Below are positions 53,996 through 63,737 of a stretch of DNA of 64,000 nucleotides, piece by piece. The translations under genes and the position numbers were made by a program. Location of the stretch: contig SSGH01000010.1 of assembly GCA_008015835.1 (NCBI GenBank), forward strand, positions 124,001 through 188,000. The letters run 5' to 3'. This stretch comes from Lysobacter sp. (GTDB lineage Bacteria > Pseudomonadota > Gammaproteobacteria > Xanthomonadales > Xanthomonadaceae). The notes beneath the pieces are model-generated. The model had not been told where the DNA came from and ran no database searches. It saw only the letters and a program-made list of their open reading frames with translations. Numbering within the stretch: the stretch's first letter is position 1; the number at the start of each line of letters is the position of its first letter.

Positions 53996-54179
53996 TTGAA
54001 GGCGGCTGCGGCGAATTGCAAGCGCACGTCGAGACAGGCCCACGATCCGTCCGCGACGATAGCTGCGGTCTCGGCGGATGCGAGGCGATGAGTGGGCGAG
54101 GCAGTGGCGATGCGCACGGACCGCTCGTGCTCCTCCCGCGCCCCAGCGACCCCGACATCCGTTCGTGTACCGTGCGCGG

Positions 54180-54803
54180 ATGAAACCGCATTCCCCCGCC
54201 TGCGAGCGCAACAAAGCCCCCATCCTCGCCGTGCTGCGCGAGCATTTCGCCGACCGGCGACGCGCGCTGGAAATCGGCAGCGGCACCGGCCAGCATGCGG
54301 TGCATTTCGCGGCGGCGATGCCGGGCTTGATCTGGCAGTGCTCGGACGCCGAGGACGCGCTGCCGGGGATTCGGATGTGGCTGGACGAGGCCGCGCTTCC
54401 TAATACTCCCGCGCCGTTCGCGCTGCAGGCGACGACGCAGCCCGCGCCGGGCTTCGCGCCCGACATCGACCCGTCGGCGCTCGGCGAGGGCTACGACGCC
54501 GTGTTCAGCGCGAACACCCTGCACATCATGGGCTGGCCCGAAGTGCAGGCGTTCTTCGCCGGCTTGCCGGCCCTGTTGGCGGCCGACGCCACGGTCGCCG
54601 TCTACGGCCCGTTCAATCGCGACGGCGCCTACACCAGCGACAGTAATCGCGACTTCGACGCCTGGTTGAAGGCCCGCGACCCGCGTTCGGGTATTCGCGA
54701 TTTCGAAGCCGTGCGCGCGCTGGCCGAGGCAGCGGGGCTGCGCCTCGTCGCCGACATCGCCATGCCGGCGAACAATCGCACGCTGATCTGGCGGCGAGGG
54801 TGA
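54180..54803 (+). CDS. DUF938 family SAM-dependent methyltransferase
   Basis: A 207-residue cytoplasmic protein. MKPHSPACERNKAPILAVL at the N-terminus and the SAM-binding motif ALEIGSGTGQHAVHFA are diagnostic of DUF938; then FSANTLHIMGWPEVQAFF, and AVYGPFNRDGAYTSDSNRDFD, the family signature. The substrate is unknown. The frame is open upstream to 54078, but the ATG at 54180 gives the family start. It is divergent from the doc antitoxin gene. Confidence 0.9.
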   Translation: MKPHSPACERNKAPILAVLREHFADRRRALEIGSGTGQHAVHFAAAMPGLIWQCSDAEDALPGIRMWLDEAALPNTPAPFALQATTQPAPGFAPDIDPSALGEGYDAVFSANTLHIMGWPEVQAFFAGLPALLAADATVAVYGPFNRDGAYTSDSNRDFDAWLKARDPRSGIRDFEAVRALAEAAGLRLVADIAMPANNRTLIWRRG

Positions 54804-55124
54804 TGCGACGCGGCTGAGCCGCTTCTCGCGCGCCGCCGGGCCCGCCATGGCGCGAATCGCGCCCAGTCGCGCAACCTTCGCGCATCGCTCCCGCATCGTT
54901 CGCGCAAATCGGCCGAAGCGGCCCGTATTTCGTACCCGAACGCCCCGCGGATGCGGGCGTTCCGGTGATCGTTTCGGGAAGGAATCGGGTCGTTTTCGCC
55001 GCTTTCGGCCGCAATGGCGCGATCGCGCCCTTTCGCGATGTCGGCGCCTGCCTAGACTGCGCCCCAGCGTCGATGACGACGCTGCTTCGGAAATCAACAG
55101 GCTGGTCTCATAAGGAGTTACGTG
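54804..55124. other. Intergenic region before the small exported protein cluster
   Basis: 321 bases without a supported gene. A short hairpin (GAACGCCCCGC / GCGGGCGTTC, about 54938-54963) may end the DUF938 transcript. The ribosome-binding site TAAGGAGTTA for the next gene lies at 55111-55120. No clear promoter box was found. Confidence 0.5.
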
Positions 55125-55499
55125 ATGAAACGTTTGCTTTTGTCGGCGCTGCTCGTCTTCGGCGCTGTGTCTGCCGCACAGGCGCAACGGCCCTGCTACC
55201 CGGGCTCGGTGGTGAATGTCGGTCCCGCGCAGTATCTGACCTCGACCTATCTCAGCAATTGGTGGGCGACCCATACCGTGCCCAGCAATGTGGCCAATCC
55301 GCATTACTACGTGGCCTTCCACGCCACCGACCAGTACTGCAAGGCGCTGTACGGCAATTCGGCGTGGGCGGTGATCACTGGCCCGTACGCGTTGACGAAC
55401 ACGGTCAACGGCACGATCTGGGGCGGCGCGTATTTCCAGTGCAAGAAGTGCTCGAACGTCATGGAGCCGGTGCCGTCCGATCCCATCGACGACAAGTAA
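55125..55499 (+). CDS. Small exported cysteine-containing protein, paralogue A
   Basis: A 124-residue protein with a signal peptide (MKRLLLSALLVFGAVSAAQA, cleaved before QRPCYPG). TAAGGAG stands before ATG 55125; the GTG at 55122 is less likely. The mature protein shares with the product of 56805-57185 the pattern C-x-P-x-S-x-V-N-x-G-P...YL...WW.T..VP...NPH..VAFHA.D..CK..YG...WA.ITGP..LTN, ending FQCKKC. Four cysteines (about residues 24, 73, 107 and 110) may form two disulfides. I do not recognise a family. It is followed by another exported protein gene and then the second paralogue. Confidence 0.8.
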   Translation: MKRLLLSALLVFGAVSAAQAQRPCYPGSVVNVGPAQYLTSTYLSNWWATHTVPSNVANPHYYVAFHATDQYCKALYGNSAWAVITGPYALTNTVNGTIWGGAYFQCKKCSNVMEPVPSDPIDDK

Positions 55500-55658
55500 G
55501 CGGCCTCTCTCGGGACGCGACGGATCGCGTGTCCGTCGCGCCCGAACACCCTCGATACGAACAGGCGAACGTCCGGGGCATCCACCGCAGAAGCGATGGC
55601 CCGCAACGCGGCGAGACCGGACGTCGTCGCGCATTTTCGACCAACAAGGAGAGTTGCT

Positions 55659-56567
55659 ATGACGATGTTCCGTTCGACTCCGACCCATCGACCCAGCGCC
55701 GCTCGGCGCGCTTCCTCCGGTGTCTTCCGCACGTTCGTCCTCGCGATGGCGGCGTTGTTCGCGTTCGCGGCGGCGGTTCCCGCGTTCGCGCAAGTCGATT
55801 GGCCCAAAGACGGCGCGGGGCCGGAATGCGCCGCTAGCGTCAACATTTTCGAAGCCAAACAAACCAGCGTGAATATCCGCGTGGGATTCGCTTGGACCAC
55901 CGTGGGCGCCACCAGCGCGACGGCGACGATCCGATTGTTCCCGCAAGGCTCCAACGTACCGATCTACAACAGCGGCAACATCGCGGTGTCGCCGGTGGCC
56001 TCGGGCAGTCTGTATTTCTTGATCACGCCTTCGTCGGCGTATCCGACGGGCACGTACAAAGTGCGCGTGACCTTGACCACCAACTGCGGCGCGAGCAGCC
56101 AGTACGAAGCGTTCTTCAAGTATTCGGGCGCTAGCGTGGTATTGCCGCCGGTGGTGCGCTGCGATACGCAGGCCACCGCGAACGGAACGGTGTGGGGGCA
56201 GCAATGCCTGAGCTTCGTATCCAACGGCGCCGGTGCGTACACGCTGAACTATTACGCGATCACCGACGGCGACCCGAACGGTCAAAACCTGCAGCATCCG
56301 TTCCTGGGCGTGACCTGCCAAACCTTCCGCAACGGCGTGATGATCGAACAGTACGAAGTCGAGCACGCTCTGGGATCGCAGCAGGGCAATATCGTCGAGT
56401 ACGGCGCGACCAACGGCGCGTTCTATCAGACCGGCGACACTCCGCAGGGCAACTACTTCACGCTGCCGACGACGGTGCCCGCCAATGGCGCGACCTATAG
56501 CCGTACGTGCCATCACTGGGCCGGCTTCAACTTGGTCGAAACCACGGTGACGGCGACGCTGCCGTAA
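55659..56567 (+). CDS. Exported protein between two paralogous small genes
   Basis: A 302-residue protein with a long basic N-terminus and a signal segment (FVLAMAALFAFAAAVPAFAQ). The mature part looks like a beta-rich two-part structure: an Ig-like segment (VNIRVGFAWTTVGATSATATIRLFPQGSNVPIY, ending in TGTYKVRVTLTTNCG) and a C-terminal domain with SFVSNGAGAYTLNYYAITDG and CQTFRNGVMIEQYEVEHALG. Cysteines occur at both halves. I do not recognise a family. Its ATG (55659) is preceded by AGGAGAGTTGC. The flanking paralogues suggest a joint function, perhaps a cell-surface or secreted complex (inference). Confidence 0.7.
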   Translation: MTMFRSTPTHRPSAARRASSGVFRTFVLAMAALFAFAAAVPAFAQVDWPKDGAGPECAASVNIFEAKQTSVNIRVGFAWTTVGATSATATIRLFPQGSNVPIYNSGNIAVSPVASGSLYFLITPSSAYPTGTYKVRVTLTTNCGASSQYEAFFKYSGASVVLPPVVRCDTQATANGTVWGQQCLSFVSNGAGAYTLNYYAITDGDPNGQNLQHPFLGVTCQTFRNGVMIEQYEVEHALGSQQGNIVEYGATNGAFYQTGDTPQGNYFTLPTTVPANGATYSRTCHHWAGFNLVETTVTATLP

Positions 56568-56804
56568 CCCGCGTTGTTCTCGCGAAAAGGGCGTCCGCGG
56601 CGCGCGCCGCGGACGTTTCGCCGAAACGCCGGCCGCGATCGAATCGCGCGAACCCGAATCCGAATCCGAAGCCGATCGAACGCGCGGTGCGCCGATGCGT
56701 TCGATCGCCGACGGTTTCGCGATGCGCAGTTCTTGCGCTCATCCGCCCCGCATGTCGAACGACGTATCGGGGTTCCGATCCATCACGATGTCAGGAGTAT
56801 GCAG

Positions 56805-57185
56805 ATGAAACGATGGCTTCTCGCGATCGTATTGATGTTCGGTTGCGTCGTACCCGCGTTCGCGGTGCCGGTGTGCTGGCCGAACAGCCCCGTCAATATC
56901 GGTCCAGGGCGGTATTTGAATTATACGCAGTTGCAAGCATGGTGGACTACGTTCGGAGTGCCGGCGGGCACGACCAACCCGCATGTTTTTGTGGCGTTCC
57001 ACGCGTCGGATCGTGTATGCAAGACCACTTACGGCGCCAACGTGTGGGCGCAAATCACCGGGCCGAATTCGCTGACCAACATGGTCGGCGTCTACACGAT
57101 TTCGCACGGCGTTGGGTTCCAGTGCAAAAGGTGCCCGCTCGTCGAGGCAGAACCTGCGCCGGAAGAGGGGCTGCCGGAAGGTTGA
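56805..57185 (+). CDS. Small exported cysteine-containing protein, paralogue B
   Basis: A 126-residue protein with a signal peptide (MKRWLLAIVLMFGCVVPAFA, cleaved before VPVCWPN). AGGAG lies seven bases before ATG 56805; ATG 56799 is only one base from it and unlikely. It is clearly homologous to the product of 55125-55499 over its whole length: SPVNIGPGRYL, LQAWWTTFGVP, NPHVFVAFHASDRVCKTTYG, WAQITGPNSLTNMV and GFQCKRC correspond position by position. Its tail is acidic (EAEPAPEEGLPEG). A terminator follows. Confidence 0.8.
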   Translation: MKRWLLAIVLMFGCVVPAFAVPVCWPNSPVNIGPGRYLNYTQLQAWWTTFGVPAGTTNPHVFVAFHASDRVCKTTYGANVWAQITGPNSLTNMVGVYTISHGVGFQCKRCPLVEAEPAPEEGLPEG

Positions 57186-57212
57186 GCCTTGCGTTGCTCG
57201 ATGCGTCGCAAC

Positions 57213-57240
57213 GAAAACGGCGGGAATTCCCGCCGTTTTC
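57213..57240 (+). terminator. Rho-independent terminator after exported-protein cluster
   Basis: Stem GAAAACGGCGGG / CCCGCCGTTTTC with an AATT loop; the 3' arm ends in TTTTC. Confidence 0.88.
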
Positions 57241-57244
57241 GCGC

Positions 57245-57278
57245 AAAAAAAAACAGGCCCCGAGATTCGGGGCCTGTC
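57245..57278 (-). terminator. Rho-independent terminator of the TonB receptor gene
   Basis: On the minus strand: ACAGGCCCCGA / TCGGGGCCTGT, followed by nine T. It lies just downstream of the receptor stop codon and faces the previous terminator, so convergent transcripts are both ended here. Confidence 0.92.
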
Positions 57279-57311
57279 GTATTGTCGCTCGATCGGCGAG
57301 AAGCTCTGGGA

Positions 57312-60227
57312 TCACCAGAACTTGTATTCCACCAGCAAGGTGTACGCGCGGCCGCGCGGATCGGCGACGCGCGGTTCCCACGCGGCGCCCGCGGCGAAGT
57401 CGTTCATGTGCGCGGTGAACGGCGGGTCTTGATCGAGCAGGTTCTTGATGCCGAAGCCGATCTTCAGATCCTCGATCCCCGACCACGTCACGCTGTAGTT
57501 ATACGTGGTGTAGTTGTCCACGCGCGGCTTCCAACTCGCCGGAATATAGCTGCCGTTGGCCACGCTGATCGGCGGCTCGTCGTAATAGCCGTCGCGATGG
57601 ATCTGGCTGAGGCTGTGCGACCAATCGCCGCGGGTGTAGCTGAAGCTCAGCGTGTGCTTCCACGAGATCGGCAGGTTGAAATAGCGCACGTAGCGATCGA
57701 CGAGGTTGCTCGAATACGGCAGCGACTCCAGCGCCTTGGTCTGGAACTGATGGATGTAGCTGCCGTTGAGGTTGAGCTTCCAGTTGCCGCCGGCCAATTC
57801 GCCGCTCAGGTTCGCGTCCAACTCGATGCCGCGCATGCGGCTGCCGCCGGAGTTGATGAAGCGGCGATCGATCGCGATCACTTCGCCCGCGCTGTCGCGG
57901 ATCCAGTTGTCGCGGAACAGGTCGTAGTTGCGGATCAACACGTCGCGCGGCGCGGAGCGAATCGTGTTGATGCGCTCGATTTCCCACCAGTCCAAAGCGA
58001 TGTTGAACCGCTCCATCGGCGAGTACACCAAACCGAAGCTCTTCTGTTCGGATTCTTCCGGTTCCAAAGTGTCCTTGCCGCCGAAAATTTCGACCGGGCG
58101 GATGGTTTCGCAGCCGGGCACGCCCGAGCGCGCGATGCCGTCGGGGCAGGTGGCCGGGTCGGCCAAATCCAGGCCGGTGTACTGCACTTCGCTCACGCCG
58201 TTGAACAACTGATTGAAGCTGGGCACTTTGAAGCCGGTGCTGTAAGCGCCGCGGAACAGCAGCCAATCGAACGGCCGATACTTGAACGACACTTTCGGAT
58301 TGGTGGTGCCACCGAAGCCGCTGTAATGGTCGTAGCGGCCGGCCAAGTTCAGATCGAAGTTGCTGAAGATCGGCAACTGGAATTCGACGTAGGCGGCCTT
58401 GATGTCGCGGCTGACGTTGTCCAGCGCGTTGGCGTCGTCGAACGGCGCGTTGAACACCGGGCGGCGGTCGGCGCGCTGATCGCCGTTGAACAGGAATTCT
58501 TCGCGGCGCAGATCGACGCCCGCGGCCATCGCGATGTTGCCGCCGGGCAGACTGAAGAAGCGCAGATCGCCGGTGACGGACGCGTCGATCGAGGTGACGA
58601 TCGATTCGCCGCCGTAGAGCTTCACGCCGCGCGCGGACGCCGCTTCCAACGCTTCCATCGCCGCCGCGGACTGGCTTTGCCCCGGCGGCAGGAAGGGATT
58701 GATCAGGCCGCTGCCGAGAATCTGCCGAAGTTGGTCGGTGTAGTGGAAGCCGCTGCCGAGCGTGGATTCGGATTCGCTGCTGGCGCGGGTGAGGCCGGCG
58801 TCGTAGCTCCAGCCCTCGAACAAATCGCCGCCGATGTCGCCGCCGATACCGGCGACGAAGCGATAGGACGTGGTGGTGGTTTCGATCTGACGCGGGCCGC
58901 AGGGCATGCAGCGCCAGCGATACGCGATCGGCGTGCCGCGCGCGCCTAATTGCCCGGCGCCGAAATACGCGGCCAGCGCGTCGTACACCGTGTCGTAAGT
59001 GACTTGGGTCAACGCGTTGCGCGGATACCACGTGGTCGGGCCGAGCGCGGTGAGCGCGGTGGAGGTGCTGGAGGAAATCTGGTTCGGTTCGAAGGTCTTT
59101 TCGACCTCGACCTTCGACGCGGTGAGCTCCACGTAGGCCTCGTGCGAGCTGCCGAAGCGGTAGGTGGCGCGACCGATGAAGTCCAGGCTGTCTTGCGGTT
59201 GTTGGATCACCGCGGCGGCCGGGTAGTCCCAAGCGCAGGCGTAGCGCGAGGCCGGCGAGTTCCACAGGCGGTAGCCGTACGGCCCCATATCCGGACCGGC
59301 GGCTTCGCAACCCGCCGCTCTCGGCAGGTTGAAGATGTTCACGGCGGTCAGGCGGGTGGTGCCGACGGTCGGGTCGAGCACGCCGTTGCGCAGCAGGCTG
59401 CTGGCGCCCACGCCGGTCGAGCCCAGGCTGAACACGGTGGCGAACGGCGTGCCGCGGGTGTCGGGCGACAGGCCGCGCTCGGGCTGGAAGGTGTCGGAGA
59501 AATCGCGGTCGCTGCCGCGCAGGATGGTGTTGCGCTTGTAGCTGAGGGTGCCGAACGCGTTCCAGCCGTCGGTATCGATATCGCCTTTGCCGAACAGCAC
59601 GCTGCCGCGGTACACGTTACCGCCGCCGGCTTCGGTGACGTCCACGAACGTCGAGGCTTGGCCGCCCTGGAAATCGCGCTTGGTGATGAAGTTGATCACG
59701 CCGCCGATGGCGTCGGTGCCGTAGATCGCCGAGGCGCCGTCGCGCAGCACTTCCACGCGCTCGATGGCGGCGAAAGGAATCGCGTTCAAATCCACCGAGC
59801 GGCCCTTCAAGCCGTGCGTCGCCACGCGCCGACCGTTGAGCAGCACCAGCGTCGCGTCCGCGCCCTGGCCGCGCAGGTTGGCGCCGGACACGCCGTTGTT
59901 GCCGCGCTGTTCTTCGTTGACGATGCCCGCGTTGCTGGCGAGGTTGTCCGAGCCGTTGCCCGCAATGTTGAGATTCATCAGCAACTGTTCGGCCGAGGTG
60001 ATGCCCTGGCGTTCGATCTCTTCTCGGCTGTACGAGGTGATCGGCAGCGATTCCTCGATTTCCGCGCGTTTGATGCGCGAGCCGGTGACCGAGATGCGGT
60101 CCAACGTCTTCACGCCATCGGCGGTGTCGCTGGCGGTGGCGGCGTCTTGCGCGGCCGCCGGCAGCGCCATGGCGGCCAGAAGGGCGAGACAAAGACGATT
60201 GGCGCTGATCTTCGCGCGTGCGGACAT
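57312..60227 (-). CDS. Large TonB-dependent outer-membrane receptor
   Basis: A 971-residue receptor: signal peptide (to about AAAQ, residue 27), a TonB-box-like region (TLDRISVTGSRIKR), a plug domain (SLPITSYSREEIERQG, NGVSGANLRGQGADATLVLLNGRRVATHG, VEVLRDGASAIYGTDAIGGVINF) and a long beta-barrel ending LLVEYKFW with the terminal Trp. The plug's G-A-D-A-T-L-V-L-L-N-G-R-R-V pattern is that of the large proteobacterial receptors often tied to carbohydrate or peptide uptake in xanthomonads; substrate cannot be told. GGGAGGAATCAG precedes the ATG. No partner transporter gene is adjacent. Confidence 0.92.
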   Translation of the reverse strand: MSARAKISANRLCLALLAAMALPAAAQDAATASDTADGVKTLDRISVTGSRIKRAEIEESLPITSYSREEIERQGITSAEQLLMNLNIAGNGSDNLASNAGIVNEEQRGNNGVSGANLRGQGADATLVLLNGRRVATHGLKGRSVDLNAIPFAAIERVEVLRDGASAIYGTDAIGGVINFITKRDFQGGQASTFVDVTEAGGGNVYRGSVLFGKGDIDTDGWNAFGTLSYKRNTILRGSDRDFSDTFQPERGLSPDTRGTPFATVFSLGSTGVGASSLLRNGVLDPTVGTTRLTAVNIFNLPRAAGCEAAGPDMGPYGYRLWNSPASRYACAWDYPAAAVIQQPQDSLDFIGRATYRFGSSHEAYVELTASKVEVEKTFEPNQISSSTSTALTALGPTTWYPRNALTQVTYDTVYDALAAYFGAGQLGARGTPIAYRWRCMPCGPRQIETTTTSYRFVAGIGGDIGGDLFEGWSYDAGLTRASSESESTLGSGFHYTDQLRQILGSGLINPFLPPGQSQSAAAMEALEAASARGVKLYGGESIVTSIDASVTGDLRFFSLPGGNIAMAAGVDLRREEFLFNGDQRADRRPVFNAPFDDANALDNVSRDIKAAYVEFQLPIFSNFDLNLAGRYDHYSGFGGTTNPKVSFKYRPFDWLLFRGAYSTGFKVPSFNQLFNGVSEVQYTGLDLADPATCPDGIARSGVPGCETIRPVEIFGGKDTLEPEESEQKSFGLVYSPMERFNIALDWWEIERINTIRSAPRDVLIRNYDLFRDNWIRDSAGEVIAIDRRFINSGGSRMRGIELDANLSGELAGGNWKLNLNGSYIHQFQTKALESLPYSSNLVDRYVRYFNLPISWKHTLSFSYTRGDWSHSLSQIHRDGYYDEPPISVANGSYIPASWKPRVDNYTTYNYSVTWSGIEDLKIGFGIKNLLDQDPPFTAHMNDFAAGAAWEPRVADPRGRAYTLLVEYKFW

Positions 60228-60597
60228 GCTGATTCCTCCCCGGGAATTCGAATATGAATGTGCGATCCCCGCCGGCAGGGCGCCATGGCGCCCGGTCCGT
60301 CCCCCGGGCCGGTCTGTAAGATCGCTGTCACGTAATCTAGTCGTTTCCGGGCGTCTAGGGAAATCCCGGGCCGACGGGCGCTCGCAGGGCGCCCGCCGCG
60401 CCCCGACGAACGCGCGAAGGGCTCAAGCGAAGCCGCGCGAAGGAACGGCGGGCACTGGTGGAATCGCCCCGCACCGGGCCGCTGGATTCTGGATTCGCAA
60501 CGCGATGCGCCCCGATCGCGTTGACGGGCCCAGGCCACGACCTCGGCTCCGGCGCGACTCCGGAGCCTTCGCGCTTACCGCAGCCAGCCGTCGCCGA
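60228..60597. other. Receptor promoter/leader region, GC-rich with a 16-bp palindrome
   Basis: 370 bases between the TonB receptor start and the gcvP stop, no gene supported. It contains the perfect palindrome GGGCGCCATGGCGCCC (60278-60293), about 50 bases before the receptor ATG, which could be a transcription-factor site or leader hairpin. An AT-containing stretch (CGTAATCTAGTCG, about 60331-60343) could hold the promoter; no -35/-10 pair is convincing. Confidence 0.5.
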
Positions 60598-63459
60598 TCA
60601 GGCGTCCGCGGCTTCTTCCTTGTAGGCGTCCACCGGGATGCACGCGCACATCACGTTCTTGTCGCCGTAGACGTTGTCGACGCGCGCCACCGGCGGCCAA
60701 TACTTTTGCTGCTTCAGCGTCGGCAGCGGGAACGCGGCCAGCTCGCGCGGATACGCATGAGTCCATTCGCTGGCCGACACCGCCGTCGCGGTGTGCGGGG
60801 CGTGCTTCAGCGGGTTGTCGTCGCGATCGAGGCGACCGTCTTCGATCGCGCGGATTTCGTCGCGAATCTGGATCATCGCGTCGATGAAACGGTCGAGTTC
60901 GTGCTTCGATTCGGATTCGGTCGGCTCCACCATCAACGTGCCGGCGACCGGGAAACTCAGCGTCGGCGCATGGAAGCCGAAATCGATCAAGCGCTTGGCG
61001 ACGTCTTCGGCGCTCACGCCGGTGGCGTCCTTCAGCGGGCGCAGGTCGAGGATGCACTCGTGCGCCACCAAACCGTTGCGGCCGGTGTAGAGCGTGTCGT
61101 AATGCGGCGCGAGACGCTTAGCGATGTAGTTCGCGTTGAGCAGCGCGACTTGCGTGGCGCGACGCAGACCGGTGCGGCCCATCATCGCGATGTACATCCA
61201 ACTGATCGGCAGAATGCTGGCGCTGCCGAAGCTCGCGGCGCTGACCATGCCGACGGCGCCTTCGCCCGCGAGGGTTTTCGGCAAAAACGGCGCCAGATGC
61301 GCTTTCACCGCGCAGGGGCCGACGCCGGGGCCGCCGCCGCCGTGCGGGATGCAGAATGTCTTGTGCAGATTCAGATGCGACACGTCCGACCCCCATTTGC
61401 CGGGTTTCGCCACGCCCACCAACGCGTTCATGTTCGCGCCGTCGGTGTACACCTGTCCGCCATGCGCGTGCACGATCTCGCAGATCTCCACCACGTCCTC
61501 CTCGAACACGCCGTGCGTGGACGGGTAGGTCATCATCATCGCGGCGAGGCGGTCGGAATATTTCTCGGCGTTACGGCGGATGTCCTCGACATCGACGTTG
61601 CCGTTGTTGTCGCATTTGGTCACGACCACGGTCATGCCGCACATCTGCGCGCTGGCCGGATTGGTGCCGTGCGCGGATTCGGGAATCAAGCAGATGTCGC
61701 GATGGCCTTCGCCGCGCGCGCGGTGGTAGGCGCGGATCGCTAGCAGTCCAGCGTATTCGCCCTGCGCGCCGGAGTTCGGCTGCAGACTCACGGCGTCGTA
61801 GCCGGTGCACTCCACCAGCATCGCTTCCAATTCGTCGATCAACTGCGCGTAACCCTGCGCTTGATCGGCCGGCGCTAGTGGATGGATGTTCGCGAATTCC
61901 GGCCACGTCACCGGGATCATTTCCGCAGTCGCATTAAGCTTCATCGTGCAACTGCCCAGCGGGATCATCGTGCGATCCATCGCCAAATCTTTATCGGCCA
62001 GCGCGCGCATGTAGCGCAGCAGTTCGTGCTCGCTGTGATGGGTGTTGAACACCGGATGGGTCAGGAACGCGCTGGTGCGCAGCAGCGACTGCGGCAGGGC
62101 ATCGTGGGTGTCGAGATCGAGGCCGTCGATGTCCGAAGCGTCCGCGCCGAACAGCGCGGCGAGCGCGATCACGTCGTCGCGGGTGGTGGTTTCGTCGATG
62201 CTGATGCCGAGGCTGCGCGCATCGATGCGGCGCAGGTTGATGCCCTCGGCGCGCGCACGGGCGTGCACCGCTTCGGCGTCCACGCCGGTGATATGCAGTG
62301 TGTCGAAGAAATCGCCGCCGACGTGTACGCCTTCTTTGCGCAAGGCGGCGGCGAGAATCGCCGCGAAGCGATGCGTGCGCTGCGCGATCCGCACCAAGCC
62401 TTCGGCGCCGTGATACACCGCGTACATGCTGGCCATCACCGCCAACAGCACCTGCGCGGTGCAGATGTTCGACGTCGCCTTTTCGCGACGGATGTGCTGT
62501 TCGCGGGTCTGCAGCGTGAGGCGATACGCGGGCTTGCCTTCGGCGTCGATCGACACGCCGATCAAGCGCCCGGGCATCGAGCGCTTGTAAGCGTCGCGGC
62601 AGGCCATGAACGCCGCGTGCGGGCCGCCGAAGCCGAACGGCACGCCGAAGCGCTGCGAATTGCCGACCACGATGTCCGCGCCCCATTCGCCGGGCGCGGC
62701 GATCAGCGTGAGCGCGAGCAGATCGGTCGCCACCGCGACCAGCGCGCCGCGCGCATGCGCGGCGTCGGTCAGCGCTTTGTAATCGTGGATCTTGCCGAAG
62801 GTGTCGGGATATTGCAGCAGCACGCCGAAACAGTCGGCGTTCGCGGCCTCGGCGTCCGGCCCGACCATCAATTCGATGCCCAGCGGTTCCGCGCGCGTGC
62901 GCAGCACTTCGAGCGTTTGCGGATGCACGCCTTCGGACACGAAGAACGCGTTGGATTTCGACTTCGACGAGCGCTTGGCCAGCGTCATCGCTTCGGCCGC
63001 GGCGGTCGCTTCGTCCAACAGCGAGGCGTTGGCGATCTCCATGCCGGTGAGGTCGGCGCACATCTGTTGGAAGTTGATCAGCGCTTCCATGCGGCCCTGC
63101 GAGATTTCGGCTTGATACGGCGTGTACGCCGTGTACCACGCCGGATTCTCCAGAATGTTGCGCAGGATGACGTTCGGCGTGTGCGTGCCGTAATAGCCCT
63201 GGCCGATGAAACTGCGGAACGGCGCGTTCTTGGCCGCGATCGCGCGGATCTTCGCCAACGCTTCGACTTCGGTCATCGCCTCGGGCAAGGCCAACGGCGC
63301 CTGAGATTTGATGCTGGCCGGCACGATGGCGTCGGTCAGCGCCTCCAGCGAATCGTGGCCCACCGCGCGCAGCATTTGCGCGATTTCGGCGTCGTTCGGG
63401 CCGATGTGGCGTTCGAGGAAAGCGGCGTGATGCTCGAGGTCGCGAAGCGAAGGCGTCAT
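60598..63459 (-). CDS. gcvP: Glycine dehydrogenase (decarboxylating), P-protein
   Basis: A 953-residue pyridoxal-phosphate enzyme of the glycine cleavage system, the single-chain type. Landmarks: [14 protein letters not shown] at the N-terminus, [15 protein letters not shown], and in the C-terminal half [12 protein letters not shown], the PLP-lysine segment [21 protein letters not shown], and [13 protein letters not shown]. It decarboxylates glycine and passes the aminomethyl group to the H-protein. ATG 63459 ([14 protein letters not shown]) is preferred over the upstream open frame that runs through the leader repeats. Its leader carries a tandem glycine riboswitch. Confidence 0.97.
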   Translation of the reverse strand: MTPSLRDLEHHAAFLERHIGPNDAEIAQMLRAVGHDSLEALTDAIVPASIKSQAPLALPEAMTEVEALAKIRAIAAKNAPFRSFIGQGYYGTHTPNVILRNILENPAWYTAYTPYQAEISQGRMEALINFQQMCADLTGMEIANASLLDEATAAAEAMTLAKRSSKSKSNAFFVSEGVHPQTLEVLRTRAEPLGIELMVGPDAEAANADCFGVLLQYPDTFGKIHDYKALTDAAHARGALVAVATDLLALTLIAAPGEWGADIVVGNSQRFGVPFGFGGPHAAFMACRDAYKRSMPGRLIGVSIDAEGKPAYRLTLQTREQHIRREKATSNICTAQVLLAVMASMYAVYHGAEGLVRIAQRTHRFAAILAAALRKEGVHVGGDFFDTLHITGVDAEAVHARARAEGINLRRIDARSLGISIDETTTRDDVIALAALFGADASDIDGLDLDTHDALPQSLLRTSAFLTHPVFNTHHSEHELLRYMRALADKDLAMDRTMIPLGSCTMKLNATAEMIPVTWPEFANIHPLAPADQAQGYAQLIDELEAMLVECTGYDAVSLQPNSGAQGEYAGLLAIRAYHRARGEGHRDICLIPESAHGTNPASAQMCGMTVVVTKCDNNGNVDVEDIRRNAEKYSDRLAAMMMTYPSTHGVFEEDVVEICEIVHAHGGQVYTDGANMNALVGVAKPGKWGSDVSHLNLHKTFCIPHGGGGPGVGPCAVKAHLAPFLPKTLAGEGAVGMVSAASFGSASILPISWMYIAMMGRTGLRRATQVALLNANYIAKRLAPHYDTLYTGRNGLVAHECILDLRPLKDATGVSAEDVAKRLIDFGFHAPTLSFPVAGTLMVEPTESESKHELDRFIDAMIQIRDEIRAIEDGRLDRDDNPLKHAPHTATAVSASEWTHAYPRELAAFPLPTLKQQKYWPPVARVDNVYGDKNVMCACIPVDAYKEEAADA

Positions 63460-63522
63460 GAGTGGCGTCCGAAAAGGTGGAGTGGAATCGCGTCGCGCCG
63501 GAAGCCGTGGGCCGCCGCGCGC

Positions 63523-63734
63523 GTTGCCGCAAACGAGCCTCGCGGCTTGCGTGCGTTCGCGGGCGTGCGGCCGTGCCGCTCGAAAGCCCCGCTGTTCCAG
63601 CCCGCAAGTCTTGCGACTCGCGTGCGTTCGCGGGCATGCGGCGATGCCGCTCGAAAGCCCCGCTGTTCCAGCCCGCAAGTCTTGCGACTCGCGGGCGTTC
63701 GCGGGCTCGCGGCGATGCCGCTCGAAAGCCCCGC
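63523..63734. repeat. Three 71-bp tandem repeats in the gcvP leader
   Basis: The landmark CGAAAGCCCCGCT recurs at 63581, 63652 and 63723, exactly 71 bases apart. Copies two and three share almost all bases (GTTCCAGCCCGCAAGTCTTG); copy one is diverged in its first part. The array lies between the glycine riboswitch and the gcvP start codon, and 71 is not a multiple of three. It adds over 200 bases to the untranslated leader. Confidence 0.88.
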
Positions 63735-63737
63735 TCA

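Noticed and set aside
53741-54117. Longer antitoxin starting at 54117
   Set aside because: The extra residues are unrelated to AbrB proteins and read through the palindrome and probable promoter.
53991-56516. Long minus-strand open frame (841 codons)
   Set aside because: It runs across the DUF938 gene and the two exported-protein genes and has no recognisable motif.
57189-58949. Plus-strand open frame (586 codons) opposite the TonB receptor
   Set aside because: Antisense to a clear receptor, and it crosses two terminators.
63523-63734. Possible CRISPR or tRNA cluster
   Set aside because: Tandem 71-base units without spacers and without a tRNA cloverleaf; also no CCA end.
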